Shown here piece after piece: positions 1 to 10,746 of a DNA stretch of 64,000 bases (position 1 is its first letter; each line of letters starts with the position of its first letter). The stretch covers positions 319,280,144-319,344,143 of the forward strand of contig CM022302.1 in the NCBI GenBank assembly GCA_011799875.1, written 5' to 3'. The notes beneath the pieces are model-generated. The model made no database searches. It was not told the DNA's origin and saw only the letters and a program-made list of their open reading frames with translations. The stretch comes from Thinopyrum elongatum. Lineage: Eukaryota > Streptophyta > Magnoliopsida > Poales > Poaceae. A program made the position numbers and the translations under genes.

Positions 1-1224
1 TATACTCTTATATGCCCAAACTACCAGAGGCATCCACGAAAAGACTTTTCCACCTCCGCAACCTTCTGTACCCGTGAGATCCCATCTAGGGGCCTTTTCC
101 GGCGTCCTGCCGGAGGGGGATTCGATCACGAAGGGCTTCTACATCAACACCATTGCCCTTCCGATGAAGCGTGAGTAGTTTACCTCAGACCTACGGGTCC
201 ATAGCTAGTAGCTAGATGGATTCTTCTCTCTCTTTGATTCTCAATACCACGTTCTCCTCGATGTTCTTGGAGATCTATTCGATGTAATACTTTTTTGCGG
301 TGTGTTTGCCGATATCCGATGAATTGTGGATTTATGATCAGGTTATCTATGAATATTATTTGAATCTTCTCTGAATTCTTTTATGCATGATTTGATTTCT
401 TTGCAAGTCTCCTCGAACTATCAATTTTGTTTGGCCAACTAGATTGGTTTTTCTTGCAATGGGAGAAGTGCTTAGCTTTGGGTTCAATCTTGCGGTGTCC
501 TTTCCCAGTGACAGTAGGGGCAGCAAGGCAAGTATTGTATTGTTGCCATCGAGGATAAAAAGATGGGGTTTTCATCATATTGCTTGAGTTAATTCCTCTA
601 CATCAAGTCATCTTTCTTAATGCGTTACTCTGTTCTTCATGAACTTAATACTCTAGATGCAGGCAGGAGTCGGTCGATGTGTGGAGTAATAGTAGTAGAT
701 GCAGAATCGTTTCGGTCTACTTGACACGGACGTGATGCCTATATTCATGATCATTGCCTTAGATATCATCATAACTTTGCGCTTTTCTATCAATTGCTCG
801 GCAGTAATTTGTTCACCCACCATATTATTTTCTATCTTGAGAGAAGCCTCTAGTGAAACCTATGGCCTCCGGGTCTATTTTCCATCATACAATCTTCTAC
901 TTTCCAATCTACGAGTTTTCGATCTACTATTTTGCAATCTTTTACTTTCCAATCTATAAAACAAAAATACCAAAAATATTTACTTTACCGTTTATCTATC
1001 TCTATCAGATCTCACTTTTGCGAGTAACCGTGAAGGGATTGACAACCCCTTATCGCGTTGGGTGCAAGTTTGGTGTTTGTTTGTGCAGGTATTCGGTGAC
1101 TTGCGTGTTGTCTCCTACTGGATTGATACCTTGGTTCTCAAAACTGAGGGAAATACTTACTCTACTTTGCTGCATCACCCTTTCCTCTTCAAGGGAAAAA
1201 CCAACGCAAGCTCAAGAAGTAGCA
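1..1224 (+). mobile_element. Partial solo LTR, long-LTR retrotransposon family A
   Basis: This is the right-hand part of a long LTR whose start lies outside the window. It ends at TAGCA (1220-1224) just after the phrase CTCAAGAAG. The same family is present complete and in the opposite orientation at 15419-16956, where its ends are TGATACGTCTCC and GTAGCA. No primer-binding site or internal domain follows; decayed gypsy sequence starts immediately, so it is read as a solo LTR inserted in the gypsy element. The short ORFs inside it are not convincing genes. The superfamily is not established. Confidence 0.75.
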
Positions 1225-1860
1225 GCAGCCGGTGGAGCTTGTCGGGAAGGCTTCCTCTTCACGGACCGGATGGCTCCAGAGGCTCAGGAGGCTCGCGAGG
1301 CCCTGGGGGGCTCGCGAGGGTCCGGGGCCTCCTGAGACACCTCCGCCAGGAGTCGGGCCTCGTTGAGATGTAAAAAGCACTTGACGAAGGATTCCTTAAT
1401 GATGCGTTGGACCGTAATTGTGTCTTCCCAGGCCACCTTCCCTTGGCGCTCCTCCTACGTCTAGAGCCCCCGAGCGAGGGTTAGTCGTTGTTGGTGTTGT
1501 GGGTCGTGGTTCCTGGCAAGGCTAGGGGGCGAGCGCTCCCAAGGCCAGGTGCCAAAGGCAGCACGTGCCTGTTGACTTGCTCGAGAGCGTCACGCAAGGA
1601 TTTAGGTGCCAAAGGCTTGGCGAGGTGTGCGTACGGGCGGACCCGCGGCTGTTGCAGCCTGAGTCCGGTGCCTATACTAGTCTTCCCACCAGCGCGGAGC
1701 ATGGGGCCTCCACTTGGGCATGGGCATAGTAGTTGTTCGACCGTTTCCGCCAGCGAGCATGGGGCTTCCACTGGGGCGTGGGTGGGAGCTCCCACGAGGC
1801 CGCGAAATGGCGCACTGGGCGACTCCGGGGCACATCCCCACTCATTATTACGTGAGAGTG
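1225..1860 (-). other. 3' untranslated region of the TAT-like gypsy
   Basis: This stretch lies between the end of pol and the point where the element is cut off by the solo LTR. It is GC-rich and has overlapping chance ORFs on both strands (for example 1488-1910 plus, 1481-1864 minus), with no motif I recognise. Confidence 0.5.
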
Positions 1861-3309
1861 TCACGGGTAGAACTTGCGGAGGTGCTGGATGTTCCAGACA
1901 TTCTGGATGAGGACCCCGTCCTTCGTCTCTAGGTGCGCGGCGCCAGGCCTGGAGATGCGGGCGACCCTAAACAGGCCCTCCCACATGGGCGAGAGCTTAA
2001 GGAGGCCCTCCCTGGAGAGGTCCCGCCTCAGTACGAGGTCTTTGATTTCGAGAGTCCGGGGGCGGACGCTGCAGCAGTGGTAGCACCGCAGGGCCTGCTG
2101 GTACCTTGTGGCTCGGAGAGAGGCCTAGCGGCAGGCCTCCTCTCCGAGCACAAGATCAGTCCCCCGTGAGACATCCTAACGCGCCTCGTCAAATGCCAAG
2201 ACTCGTGAGGAACGATGCTTGATCTCGAGCGGGAGGACCGCCTTGGCCCCGTAGACGAGGAAGAACGGGGTCTCACCGGTGGGCTTAGTCGCGGTGGTGC
2301 GGATGGACCACAACGTGGACTTCACCTCGTCCAGCCAACCCCTGACGCATGCCTCGAGCTTCTTCTTGAAGCTTCTGGTCTTGAGGCCCCTCAGGACCTC
2401 CACGTTGGCATGCTCGGCCTGGCCGTTGCTCCGCGGGTGCGCCACCGAAGCATAGCATATCTGCGTTCCAAGGTTAGCATAATATGACCTGAAGAGATTG
2501 CTTGTGAACTGGGAGCCGTTGTCGGTGATGATGAGGTTGGGGACACCGAATCGGATCACGAGGCCCTTGATGAACTTTGAGAGCCGATCCTGCGGGGATG
2601 GTGCGCACAGGCTCCACCTCCTCCCACTTAGTGAACTTGTCAATGGCGACGTAGAGGTAGCGGTAACCGCCGTCCCCCTGAAGGAATGGGCCCACCAGAC
2701 CATGAAAGGCCATGAGAGCGGGATGGTCTGGATCCCTTGCATCGGCTGGTGAATATGCTTGGCGTGGAACTGGCAGGCCTCGCAGGATCGAACCAGCTCA
2801 GTGGCATCGTGGAGTGCCGTAGGCCAGTAGAACCCGCTTCGGAACGCCTTTCCCACAAGGGTGCGTTCCGAGGAATGGTGCCCGTAGTCTCCACCATGGA
2901 TGTCGGCCAATAGCTCGCGCCCCTGCTCCTCCAATATGCACCGTAGCGAGACATTGTTGGGGCGCCTGTGGTACAGCTCGCCTTCCTGCAAGCAATAAGC
3001 AGTGGCCCGTCGAGCCACGCGCTCTGCATCTTCCTCCTTTGGCAGGGCGCCACGGAGCAAGTATGCCTTGAACTCCTCGGTCCAGTCGCCCGCCTGAGGT
3101 TCCAATGGCACGAGCAGGCGGGCTCCCGAGGTCGGGCCGCATGCTGGGGCGCCCAAGGGCGGGGCTAGTGGCAGCTCCTCCCGGAGCAGCATCGGGCCTG
3201 CAGCCGGAGGCGCAGCCGACAACTTGAAGAGCCTCTCCTCGAAGATGCCTGGCTTCTGAGGCTCGCGGCGGGACACCCTCTTGGTGATGTCATCTGCTTC
3301 ACTGTTCAC
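1861..3309 (-). pseudogene. Integrase region of TAT-like gypsy
   Basis: Frame 2176-3309 carries the zinc-binding H-H-C-C module (HGGDYGHHSSERT ... CEACQFHAK) and the second and third catalytic residues in ITDNGSQF and NGQAEHANVEV. The stretch with the first catalytic Asp (YVAIDKFTKW) is in another frame, 2474-2713, so two frameshifts flank it. The C-terminal tail runs on in broken frames to a natural end at 1861 with HLRKFYP, a common final motif of these polyproteins. Confidence 0.8.
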
Positions 3310-3369
3310 GCCACGCGAGACATGCTACAACTCCAAGACCAAGAAGCGCTTTTTGATTTTATGTACCTC

Positions 3370-4250
3370 TTCTAGTTATGCCTCCATGTGCTCGTCCTTC
3401 GGTTTGTACTCCTTGTTGGAGAAGTTGACGAGGAGCTGGGAATCGCCCTTGATGGTGAGGCGTCTGACCCCCAAAGCAGCCGTGGCCTTGAGCCTAGCGA
3501 TCTGGCCCTCGTACTCTGCGATGTTGTTGAAGTCCTTCTTGCCACGCTGGAAAAAGAGCTGTACGGCGTAGAAGAGCTTGTCCTTGGTTGGGGAAACGAG
3601 CACGACTCCACCCCCCGCGCCTTGTCGCGCGAAGGCGCTGCCGAAGTGCATGACCTAGCCATCGGGCACTTCATCGCCGGGCACGAGGGACTGGTTCTCG
3701 CTCTGCCCCTGGACAGGAGCATCCATCCATTCTGCCACAAAGTCAGCGACGGCCGCCCCTTGATAACCCGAGCCGTACTGAACTCTAGCTGGAAAGCTTG
3801 GAGCTCGACGTTCCACTCAGCGAGTCTGACGGTAGCGTTGGGGCTGTGGAGCACTTTCTCCAGGGGGTATGAGGATACAACCTTGATGGGGTGGCCCTGG
3901 AAATAATGACACAACTTCCAGGAAGCAACAAGGAGCGTGAGGAGGAGCTTCTGCTGCATAGGATAGCGCACGCATCCCATAGCACAGTGCTTATGAAGTA
4001 CACCGGATGCTCGACGAGGCGCGGGGCATCGACGACATCCTGCCTCACGCGGGACGCGAGGGACTCGGGCCCCTCGTTAGGAGATGGAGGGGCCGGGGCC
4101 CCTGGGGCATTGTCCTGAGGTGGCACAGGCTGTGTAGCTTTGCGCGGGCCGCCAGGCTCCACGCTGGTGCTGGCGCGCTCTTCCCGGACCGCCACAAGTG
4201 CTGCGCTAGCCGAGTGCGGTGTGGCAGCCAAATAGAGCACCAAGGGCTCA
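3370..4250 (-). pseudogene. RNase H regions of TAT-like gypsy
   Basis: Two fragments in different frames. One (about 3785-4270) holds the first RNase H start, with YLAATPHSASAALV. The other (3376-3651) holds GAGGGVVL, NNIAEYEGQIARLKA and IKGDSQLLV, the signature of the additional RNase H domain found in TAT elements. At least one frameshift lies between them. The region links RT and integrase. Confidence 0.7.
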
Positions 4251-5606
4251 CGAGGACGGGGCGCCACCATGATGGGGGGGGGGGCTCGTGAGGCACCTCT
4301 TGAGGTCCTCGAAGGCCGCCTCTGCTTCTGAAGTCCACTCGAAGGGGCCCGTTCTCTTCATCAGCTTGAAAAAGGGAAGGGCGCGCTCGCCAAGCTGAGA
4401 GATGAAGCGCCCCAAGGAAGTCACACACCTTGCCAGCTTTTGCATTTCCTTGAGGTTTTGAGGCGGTCGCATCTTTTCAACTGCCTTGATCTTTTCGGGG
4501 TTGGCCTCGATCCCTCGATGCGAGACAAGGAAGCCAAGCAGCTTGCCGAACGGGACCCCGAAAACGCACTTCTCCAGGTTAAGCCTCAGATTCACATTGT
4601 GCAGGTTGGTGAACGTTTCCTCCAGATCTTCGATCAGGGTCTTTGCCTTGTGTGATTTGACTATGATGTCGTCAACATATGCTTCTACATTTCTCCCCAG
4701 CTGTGGTCCCAGTGCGATGTGCATCAGCCGCTGGAAGGTGGCACCGATGCTCCTCAGCCCGAAGGGCATGCAGGTGTAGCAGTTCATGCCACATGGGGAA
4801 ATGAAGGCCGTCTTCTTGACGTCCTCGGCCGCCATCTTGATTTGGTGATAGCCTGAGAAGGCGTCCAAAAAGCACAGCAGATCGCACTCCGCGGTGGAGT
4901 CCATGATCTGGTCGATATGCGGAAGCGGGAAGGGGTCCTGAGGGCAAGCCATGTTGAGGCTTGTTAAGTCGAAGCACATGCGCTCCTTTCCGCCCTTCTT
5001 GGGAACAACAACTGGGTTGGCCAGCCATTCCGGGTGCCGCACCTCTCGAATGACTCTGGCTTCTTGCATCTTGCGCACTTCCTGAACAATGAACCCCTGC
5101 TTCTCTATGCTTGATGCCACGCTTTCTGCTTCACTGGGCGCGCTTGTGCATACCGCAAGGTGGTGCTCAATTACCTCCCTCGGAACACCCACCAGATCAG
5201 ACGCCTCCCATGCAAACACGTCCTTGTTTGTACAGAGGAAACCGACCAGCGCCTCCTCCTGCTCTGGGGGAAGGCCGGCGCCAATGGTGAAGGTGGGGCC
5301 CGAGCCGCTGCTGTCGATAGGCACCTTCTTTGTCTCGGCGCGGTCCTGGGAGAACAACCGTTTCTTCTTTGCGGGCACGGCCTCGGGAGCCTTCGGGGTG
5401 CCCTCAGCGTCCAGGCGTGAGGCTGCCGCCACCCCATAGGCGAGCTTGAGGATCCGTACCACATCCTTTCTGTCGCCAGCCACGGTGATGACTCCGCTGC
5501 TGCCCGACATCTTGACGATGTTGAAGCCTGGATGGGTCACCGCCATGAAATTGGCGAGGGCAGGGTATCCCAGGATGGTGTTGTACGGGAGGCCGATGTG
5601 GGCCAC
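4248..5606 (-). pseudogene. Reverse transcriptase region of TAT-like gypsy
   Basis: The best-preserved part of pol, 452 codons open. It contains the protease-RT linker, then RT with the template-contact segment ANPVVVPKKGGKERMCFD, AFSGYHQIKMA and the catalytic YVDD (about 4668-4682, minus strand), followed by the thumb/connection region ending near LKRCLTSP. It would copy the element RNA into DNA in virus-like particles. The frame runs into a stop near 4248, where a poly-G tract (4274-4285) marks a likely frameshift; the RNase H segments continue in other frames. Confidence 0.85.
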
Positions 5607-5639
5607 GTCGAAGTCGATGAGCTCGGTGCGTAGTTGTCA

Positions 5640-6450
5640 TGCTTGCCAAAGGTGACGGGGAGGCGCACCTGCCCCAGGGGGGTGGCGGAGCCCTTTGTCA
5701 CCCCTGAAACGGCCTGGTTGGCAGGAGCTGGTCGTATGGTACTTGAAGCATCTCAAAGGTTTCCACAAAGAGTATGTTGAGGCCGGCGCCACCGTCGATG
5801 AGAGTCTTGATGACCGCAACATTGCTGATGGTGGGCGTGCACATCATGGGGAGCGTACTGTCAGTGGTCGTAGATTCGGGGCAGTCCCCGGAGTCAAAGG
5901 TGATGGCAACCTCGCGTCGCGCATGGCTTCGCAGGTTCTCGGGCCGAAGCCCAGCGGTGCTCGCCTGACGAAAGATCTTCTTGATGTGGTGACTAGATGC
6001 GGGCGCCTGCGACCCGCCGAGGATGCAAGCGACCGCGACGGGCCTCGGAGCTGTGAAGCGCGCAATGAACTGACCGCGGAGCTCTTCCCAGGAGGATACC
6101 GAGGCCTCTGGGAGGCTACGGAGCCAAGAGCGCAGAACCTGTGTGAGGGCCAGAGGGAGCCAGTTCACCATGGCCTTGTCGTCGCCTCCCGCCGCCCAAA
6201 TACTATAGGCATACAGCTACAGAAACTCCTCGGGGTCGGCTGCACTGTCGTAGCGCGGGGGCAGCACCGGCCTGAACCTAACCGGCCATCGCACTCGGCG
6301 CAGGTCGGGAGTGAAGGCCGGGCAACCCACGGGGTTCCCTGGGACGGCGGTTCGAGTGGCAAGGCGGACGACATCGCCCATGGAAGTGATGAGGCCAGAA
6401 CGAGCGTAGCGGAAGGGAGCACTTCGACACGCCCCTACCTGGCGCGCCAA
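5640..6450 (-). pseudogene. gag and protease region of TAT-like gypsy
   Basis: Broken reading frames on the minus strand. The long frame 5698-6171 contains a retrotransposon gag core (WLPLAL, SWEEL, FIARF) and ends in a protease-like segment with LIDGGAGLNILF, the plant gypsy equivalent of the aspartic protease D-T/S-G motif, here D-G-G. The upstream frame 6217-6450 starts close to the primer-binding site and probably covers the gag N-terminus. The stops and frame changes between segments make this a pseudogene. Confidence 0.75.
6431..6449 (-). other. Primer-binding site of the TAT-like gypsy
   Basis: On the minus strand the sequence TGGCGCGCCAGGTAGGGGC begins two bases after the LTR end. 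A TGGCGCGCCA-type site directly behind the LTR is the usual tRNA-primer site of many grass gypsy elements. It fixes the orientation and the LTR boundary. Confidence 0.8.
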
Positions 6451-6451
6451 A

Positions 6452-7322
6452 TGTCGGAATCGGGGCTCCGCGGACCCAACAAGGTTCGAACTCTGGGGCG
6501 TGTACGAAGATCTAGCCTAGCCACAGCCTCAAGCTCATCGCCTCATGGCTTGGCCTCATGGAGTTCATGCGAGCGGGAAAAGAGGGGACACAACAGTTTA
6601 CCCAGGTTCGGGCCACCTTGCGGTGTAAAACCCTACTCCTGCTTTTGTGGCGGATTACCTCGCGAGGAGGATGAGGATGAACTAGTACAGTGGATGAGCT
6701 TCCTCGTGAGGGCTAAGGGGGGAGAGAATGGATCTACCTCCACGGTGGAGACTAGCCTATATTTATAGTGGCCTTGGTCCTCTTCCCTCATAGCTTAGGC
6801 GGGAAGGGATTCCACAACGACCAATTTGAAAGGGGACAAGAAGTACATCTTATCCTCGCGAAACCTGGTCTTCGCCTGCAAAGCCTCCGGCCATGATTCA
6901 GTGGTGGGATCGGTGATGACATCCGTCCTGCCGAGCTCGTGGTCTTGGTCTCATTGCACCGGAATGGAAACTTTTGGGGGATTCCTTGGGAACCCGCGCT
7001 TGTCCTTGCCTCCTTAGCACCAAAGAAGAAACTGTCCTCCTCTGCGCCTGCTGGCGCCCGCCTGGCCTTGGTCGTCATCGCCCATGTCATCGCGAGCCTC
7101 GTGAGGCGTGGTACCTGCATAAAGATCTCCGCTCCTTGAGAGGCAGGCTCGGGACGCCGTCCCTTGGGAGGGCTTCGCGTCGTTTGCCTCACGAGGCCGG
7201 GGGGCCCTCGCGAGGGTCTTGCTCGTAGAGTCTTGTAGTTGGGCTGTACCGGGCCGTCGATGGGGCCACGCGCTGGGCCATAGGAAGGCAACTCTAGGTA
7301 CCCCGATCCCAGAACGCCGACA
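6452..7322 (-). repeat. 5' LTR of the TAT-like gypsy
   Basis: The LTR is bounded by TGTCGG and GCCGACA, a perfect short inverted terminal pair of LTR type, about 871 bp long. It abuts the primer-binding site on its left. The right flank begins TTTTC; the matching duplication would lie at the lost 3' end. ORFs on either strand here are chance reading frames. Confidence 0.85.
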
Positions 7323-8375
7323 TTTTCCTTGCAAATAATTGGTCATTCCAAAATGCACGGTAATTGATTTATGACGAGTTTGTGAATTAGAATGAGTTTG
7401 CGATATAGTGATCTCAACGTGGATTTTACATTTCATGGTATCCACAGGAAATTTATCATTGCAAATACAAATTTAAAAGATGAATGGTATGGTGGTGACA
7501 AAACTTTGTATGTATTCAAGCATATGACCACACACATACATACGAATACAACAACAATCCAGTAAGTATAGTGCATCTATTTTCCAGACCATGCATGTAT
7601 GACACAAATTCAAAAATAAAAATGTAAGCCATGCATGGTCCTCAATTCAATATTTAAAATGCATAGTAAACTGAAACATGAATATTAAGTCTAGTACTAT
7701 GTACATGCAAATGTTGTGTTTAGGTCTCTACATCGACCCCCCTCTCACCGCACATACTTCATGTATCGATCGATCTTCATTTCTTTCTTAATAGAGCTAT
7801 TGGTATCCGACACACACGCGCTCATTATTTCTCTTCATGTTTCGATCTCCATTTATGTCACATCCTCCCTCACACTCTCAACAAATGTATTTCTCACACA
7901 CAACCTCGTCGTGCCCTCCATGAAAAACCCTCCCTCTCTCTCAAGACACATACGTTGCCCCTGTAAACACCTTCACCATGCGTGCACACACAAAGTCTAT
8001 CTAGGCCACTCTCTCAGTAACTATCTCCCTCTAGCCCTCACTGCAGCTTCGCCGCACGATATCTCGACGTATCATCTTTAACATTCGAGTGTACGCTAGG
8101 ACACACTCACTCGATCTCTCCCTCTATAAATGACTCGATTGACCTCGCTTTCTCACGTCGTCTCTCTCACACATAGACGCTCCCACTACACCTCTTGCAT
8201 AGGCGGAGCTATCTAGATTGTCGGGGAGTAACCCCTCGACCTTACATAAAATTGGGAAGCACTTTTTAGGATTGTTTAGATTATATTTTTTGAACATTAT
8301 ATTTGTCCCCACCCTCCCAAACACCGATGGGTTGTGCACACCCCCGGGAGAATATCATGTGCACCCACACCTTAG
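7323..8375. other. Unassigned stretch between two retrotransposons
   Basis: About 1 kb that I cannot assign. The left half is AT-rich. The right half is rich in CTCTC and CACAC phrases and holds a 121-codon plus frame (7716-8081) of low-complexity composition. No LTR ends, terminal inverted repeats or protein motifs were seen. It may be a remnant of an unclassified repeat, or the old insertion site of the neighbouring elements. Confidence 0.3.
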
Positions 8376-9359
8376 ATGCTATATGGAGTCGTAGTTCTTG
8401 CTCTTGCCTTTGCCATGGTGGTTTCCCGAATCATATCTTCCACTGGCACAGATTTTAGCTTCCATGAGAGGGCAGTCCGAAATGAAATGTCCTGGATTTT
8501 TGCACTTGAAGCAGGTGTAATCTCAAGTAGGTTTTGATGAAGACTTTGAACTGCCAGAGTTGCTGGATCCTTTCTTCGGAAACTGATTTTTTCTATGAAG
8601 GCGCTGGAATCTTTTTGTGATTAATGCAAGATCTTTGCTGATCCTTTCTGGGTAATCTAAATCTTCTTCGGCATTTCCTCCTGAGGAAGAATCATCCACA
8701 TCCTTGAGAGCATGACTTTTGCGGTGATTTGAGCCATAGAGATCTCTCTTTTCTTCTTATTGTTCTTCATGGGTGTTTAGCCTTTCCATTATATCATCAG
8801 AGTCCAGAACTTTGAGATCAGCTCATTCCCTAATCATCAGAACTAGTGTGTCGAATGAGCTGTCAAGAGATCGAAGCAGTTTTTTCACTACTTCATGATC
8901 AGTGATGTCTTTCGCGCCGAGACCTTGCAGCTCGTTTGCAATGTCACTCAGACGATCGAATGTTTGTTGACGGCTTTCATTTCCGATTCGCTTGAACCGA
9001 TTGAACTTCGCCCGAAGAGTATGAATCTGAGCTTCTTTCTGAGCTGAAACACCCTCATTTATCTTTTCGAGAATGTCCCACAATTCCTTTGCAGTTTCAC
9101 ACTGATGATAGCGAAGAAATTGAGCATGAGAGAGATGGCCACCAATTTCATCTTTAGCTTGAGCGTCCATCTGAATGAGTGTCTTCTCGTGGTCAGTGGG
9201 GGCCTGGGGCACTTCAACTGTGAATCCAAATTGCACCACGTTCCACATATCATCATCAATAGCTCGGAGACGGATCTTCATCTTCTCTTTCCAGAAGGGA
9301 TAGTCCGTCCCATCGAAGATGGGAATCTTGAGATGCGATTTGTAGCTCACTAAAGACAT
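8376..9359 (-). pseudogene. copia gag with UBN2-type core and zinc knuckle
   Basis: Frame 8823-9359 (178 codons from ATG) begins with FDGTDYPFWKEKMKI and contains AKELWDILEKINEG and QQTFDRLSDIANELQGLG, the UBN2/gag core of copia elements. After the stop at 8823 recognisable gag continues leftwards with in-frame stops, ending in a CCHC knuckle of the form C-F-K-C-K-N-P-G-H-F (about 8490-8530). Gag would form virus-like particles in the cytoplasm. Premature stops make it a pseudogene. Confidence 0.8.
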
Positions 9360-9407
9360 ACTTAAACTCCAAGGTGGTTAGACCAAAATGAGCAGAGTCA
9401 AGGAGTA

Positions 9408-9423
9408 CCTTGCTCTGATACCA
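9408..9423 (-). other. Primer-binding site of copia fragment
   Basis: The minus strand reads TGGTATCAGAGCAAGG two bases after the LTR end, the complement of initiator-Met tRNA used by most plant copia elements. Confidence 0.85.
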
Positions 9424-9425
9424 AT

Positions 9426-10724
9426 TGTAGGAACAAAGTATGTCTACCAGAGGGGGGGGGGTAAATGGGAGTTTTAAAATTTCTTTGGAAATATCAAAAC
9501 TCTCGGAACCCAGCAGCAGAGCGAACCAAAATAGTGTACAGTGAGCGAATACAAACTAACGAATGGAAACTAAAAGCATGCATCAAGACAAATAACATGA
9601 TTGAAACAGTTCAAATGTAAAGAGGAGGAGTATATGTAACCAGTGATGCTTGATGGCGACAAGGAATTTGGTAGAGCAGTTCGTCCTTCTGCACAAGGAC
9701 TACGTCTGGTTGGAGGGGTTGTGACTTAACACGGAAGATAAACTCTGTTCGCCCTATTCTCCTCGACAATTGGTTCGCCAACCAATGTCGATCACTCATG
9801 GTAGATACTTGAGGTGATCTCCGAACCTTTACAGACTTCTTCTTCGAGAACCAAAATTACTCTTGGTCTCTGAAGAAATTGACACCTAACCATCTAGAGA
9901 GTTTGCAGCTCTCAAGAGTAATAGGCGGAGCGTACTGGACTTAGATTCGAGTGATACTGAACCACTGTCTATTTTTTCGGCTCTAGGGGTTTTCTCTCGG
10001 TGGATTTTAAACTCAAATCACTCAGGAGAGGGGGTTGCTCAACAATCTTCTCACAATAAACAGAGAAGCCACCGGACAAAGCCGGCGCGGGGTGGCTATA
10101 TAGAGCCGCAGCCTTCCCTGGTGGGAAATGACCATTTTGGACACGCGGTCCAGCCAATGGCCAACCAACATGTTTACAACGGTCGGATTTCAAAGAGAAA
10201 CGGTAACATTACTTGAGGACCAAGTAATGCTAACTCCCCGGTCAAAGACAAATTTCTCACAGCGAAGAAGATCACAGTCTCTTGCTAGCAAGTATTTGCT
10301 CGGAACACAAAGGGATTTCTCTCACAACTTTCATAGGACTTGGGTTTACAATCAGAGAATCAAAGCTTCGAACGCTACACCCCTCTTAGTAGTACGGTGG
10401 TCCTGTGACTCAATAAAGAGAAGAGAAACAACAAAATAAGTGCTACTTCTTCACTTCGTCTTCAATCTTCTTGGTCGCAGTCACTTCCTTTGAACGATCA
10501 TTGAACCAATTGCTTCGCGTCAGCAATTTTTGATGGGTCACTCTTGTTATCATAATCTTCGGTGATAACCTTCACTGCCACGCAGGGGATTATCTTCGTC
10601 ATTTGAATCAAACTCCTATTGATTCCACTGACGTGTTACTCTGTATGCACTAGCAAACACATAAGTCCCATACTGTTTATGTCAACAAATCCAAAACATA
10701 AGGAGGCAAATTATTACACCAACA
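9426..10724 (-). repeat. 5' LTR of copia fragment
   Basis: Bounded by TGTAGG on the left and CCAACA on the right (TGTTGG on the minus strand), about 1.3 kb. It holds a run of ten G near 9451. The short frames inside are not genes. Confidence 0.75.
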
Positions 10725-10746
10725 AGGTTCTTTGGATCGCCCGCAG

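Larger units (their letters stand above)
1225..7322 (-). mobile_element. Decayed Ty3/gypsy retrotransposon, TAT-like, 3' LTR missing
   Basis: A minus-strand gypsy element. Reading leftwards it has a 5' LTR (6452-7322), a primer-binding site, gag, protease, reverse transcriptase, two RNase H regions, integrase and a 3' untranslated stretch. The 3' LTR expected left of about 1240 is absent and the solo LTR 1-1224 adjoins directly. The reverse-transcriptase motif set (AFSGYHQIK, YVDD) and the extra RNase H of the GDS/AEYE type point to the TAT lineage of plant gypsy elements. Several frameshifts break pol, so the copy is old and cannot move by itself. Confidence 0.85.
8376..10724 (-). mobile_element. 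Truncated Ty1/copia retrotransposon (gag + 5' LTR)
   Basis: A minus-strand copia fragment. Its 5' LTR lies at 9426-10724, the primer-binding site at 9408-9423 and gag at 8376-9359. Protease, integrase, RT and the 3' LTR are missing; the copy stops near 8376 just after the nucleocapsid zinc knuckle. No target duplication can be tested because one end is lost. Confidence 0.8.

Noticed and set aside
7716..8081. 121-codon ORF
   Set aside because: Ser/His/Leu-rich product of CT/CA-rich DNA with no motif; no supporting context.
9408..9423. Initiator-Met tRNA complement as a possible tRNA gene
   Set aside because: Only 16 bases match and they sit at an LTR border; it is a primer-binding site.
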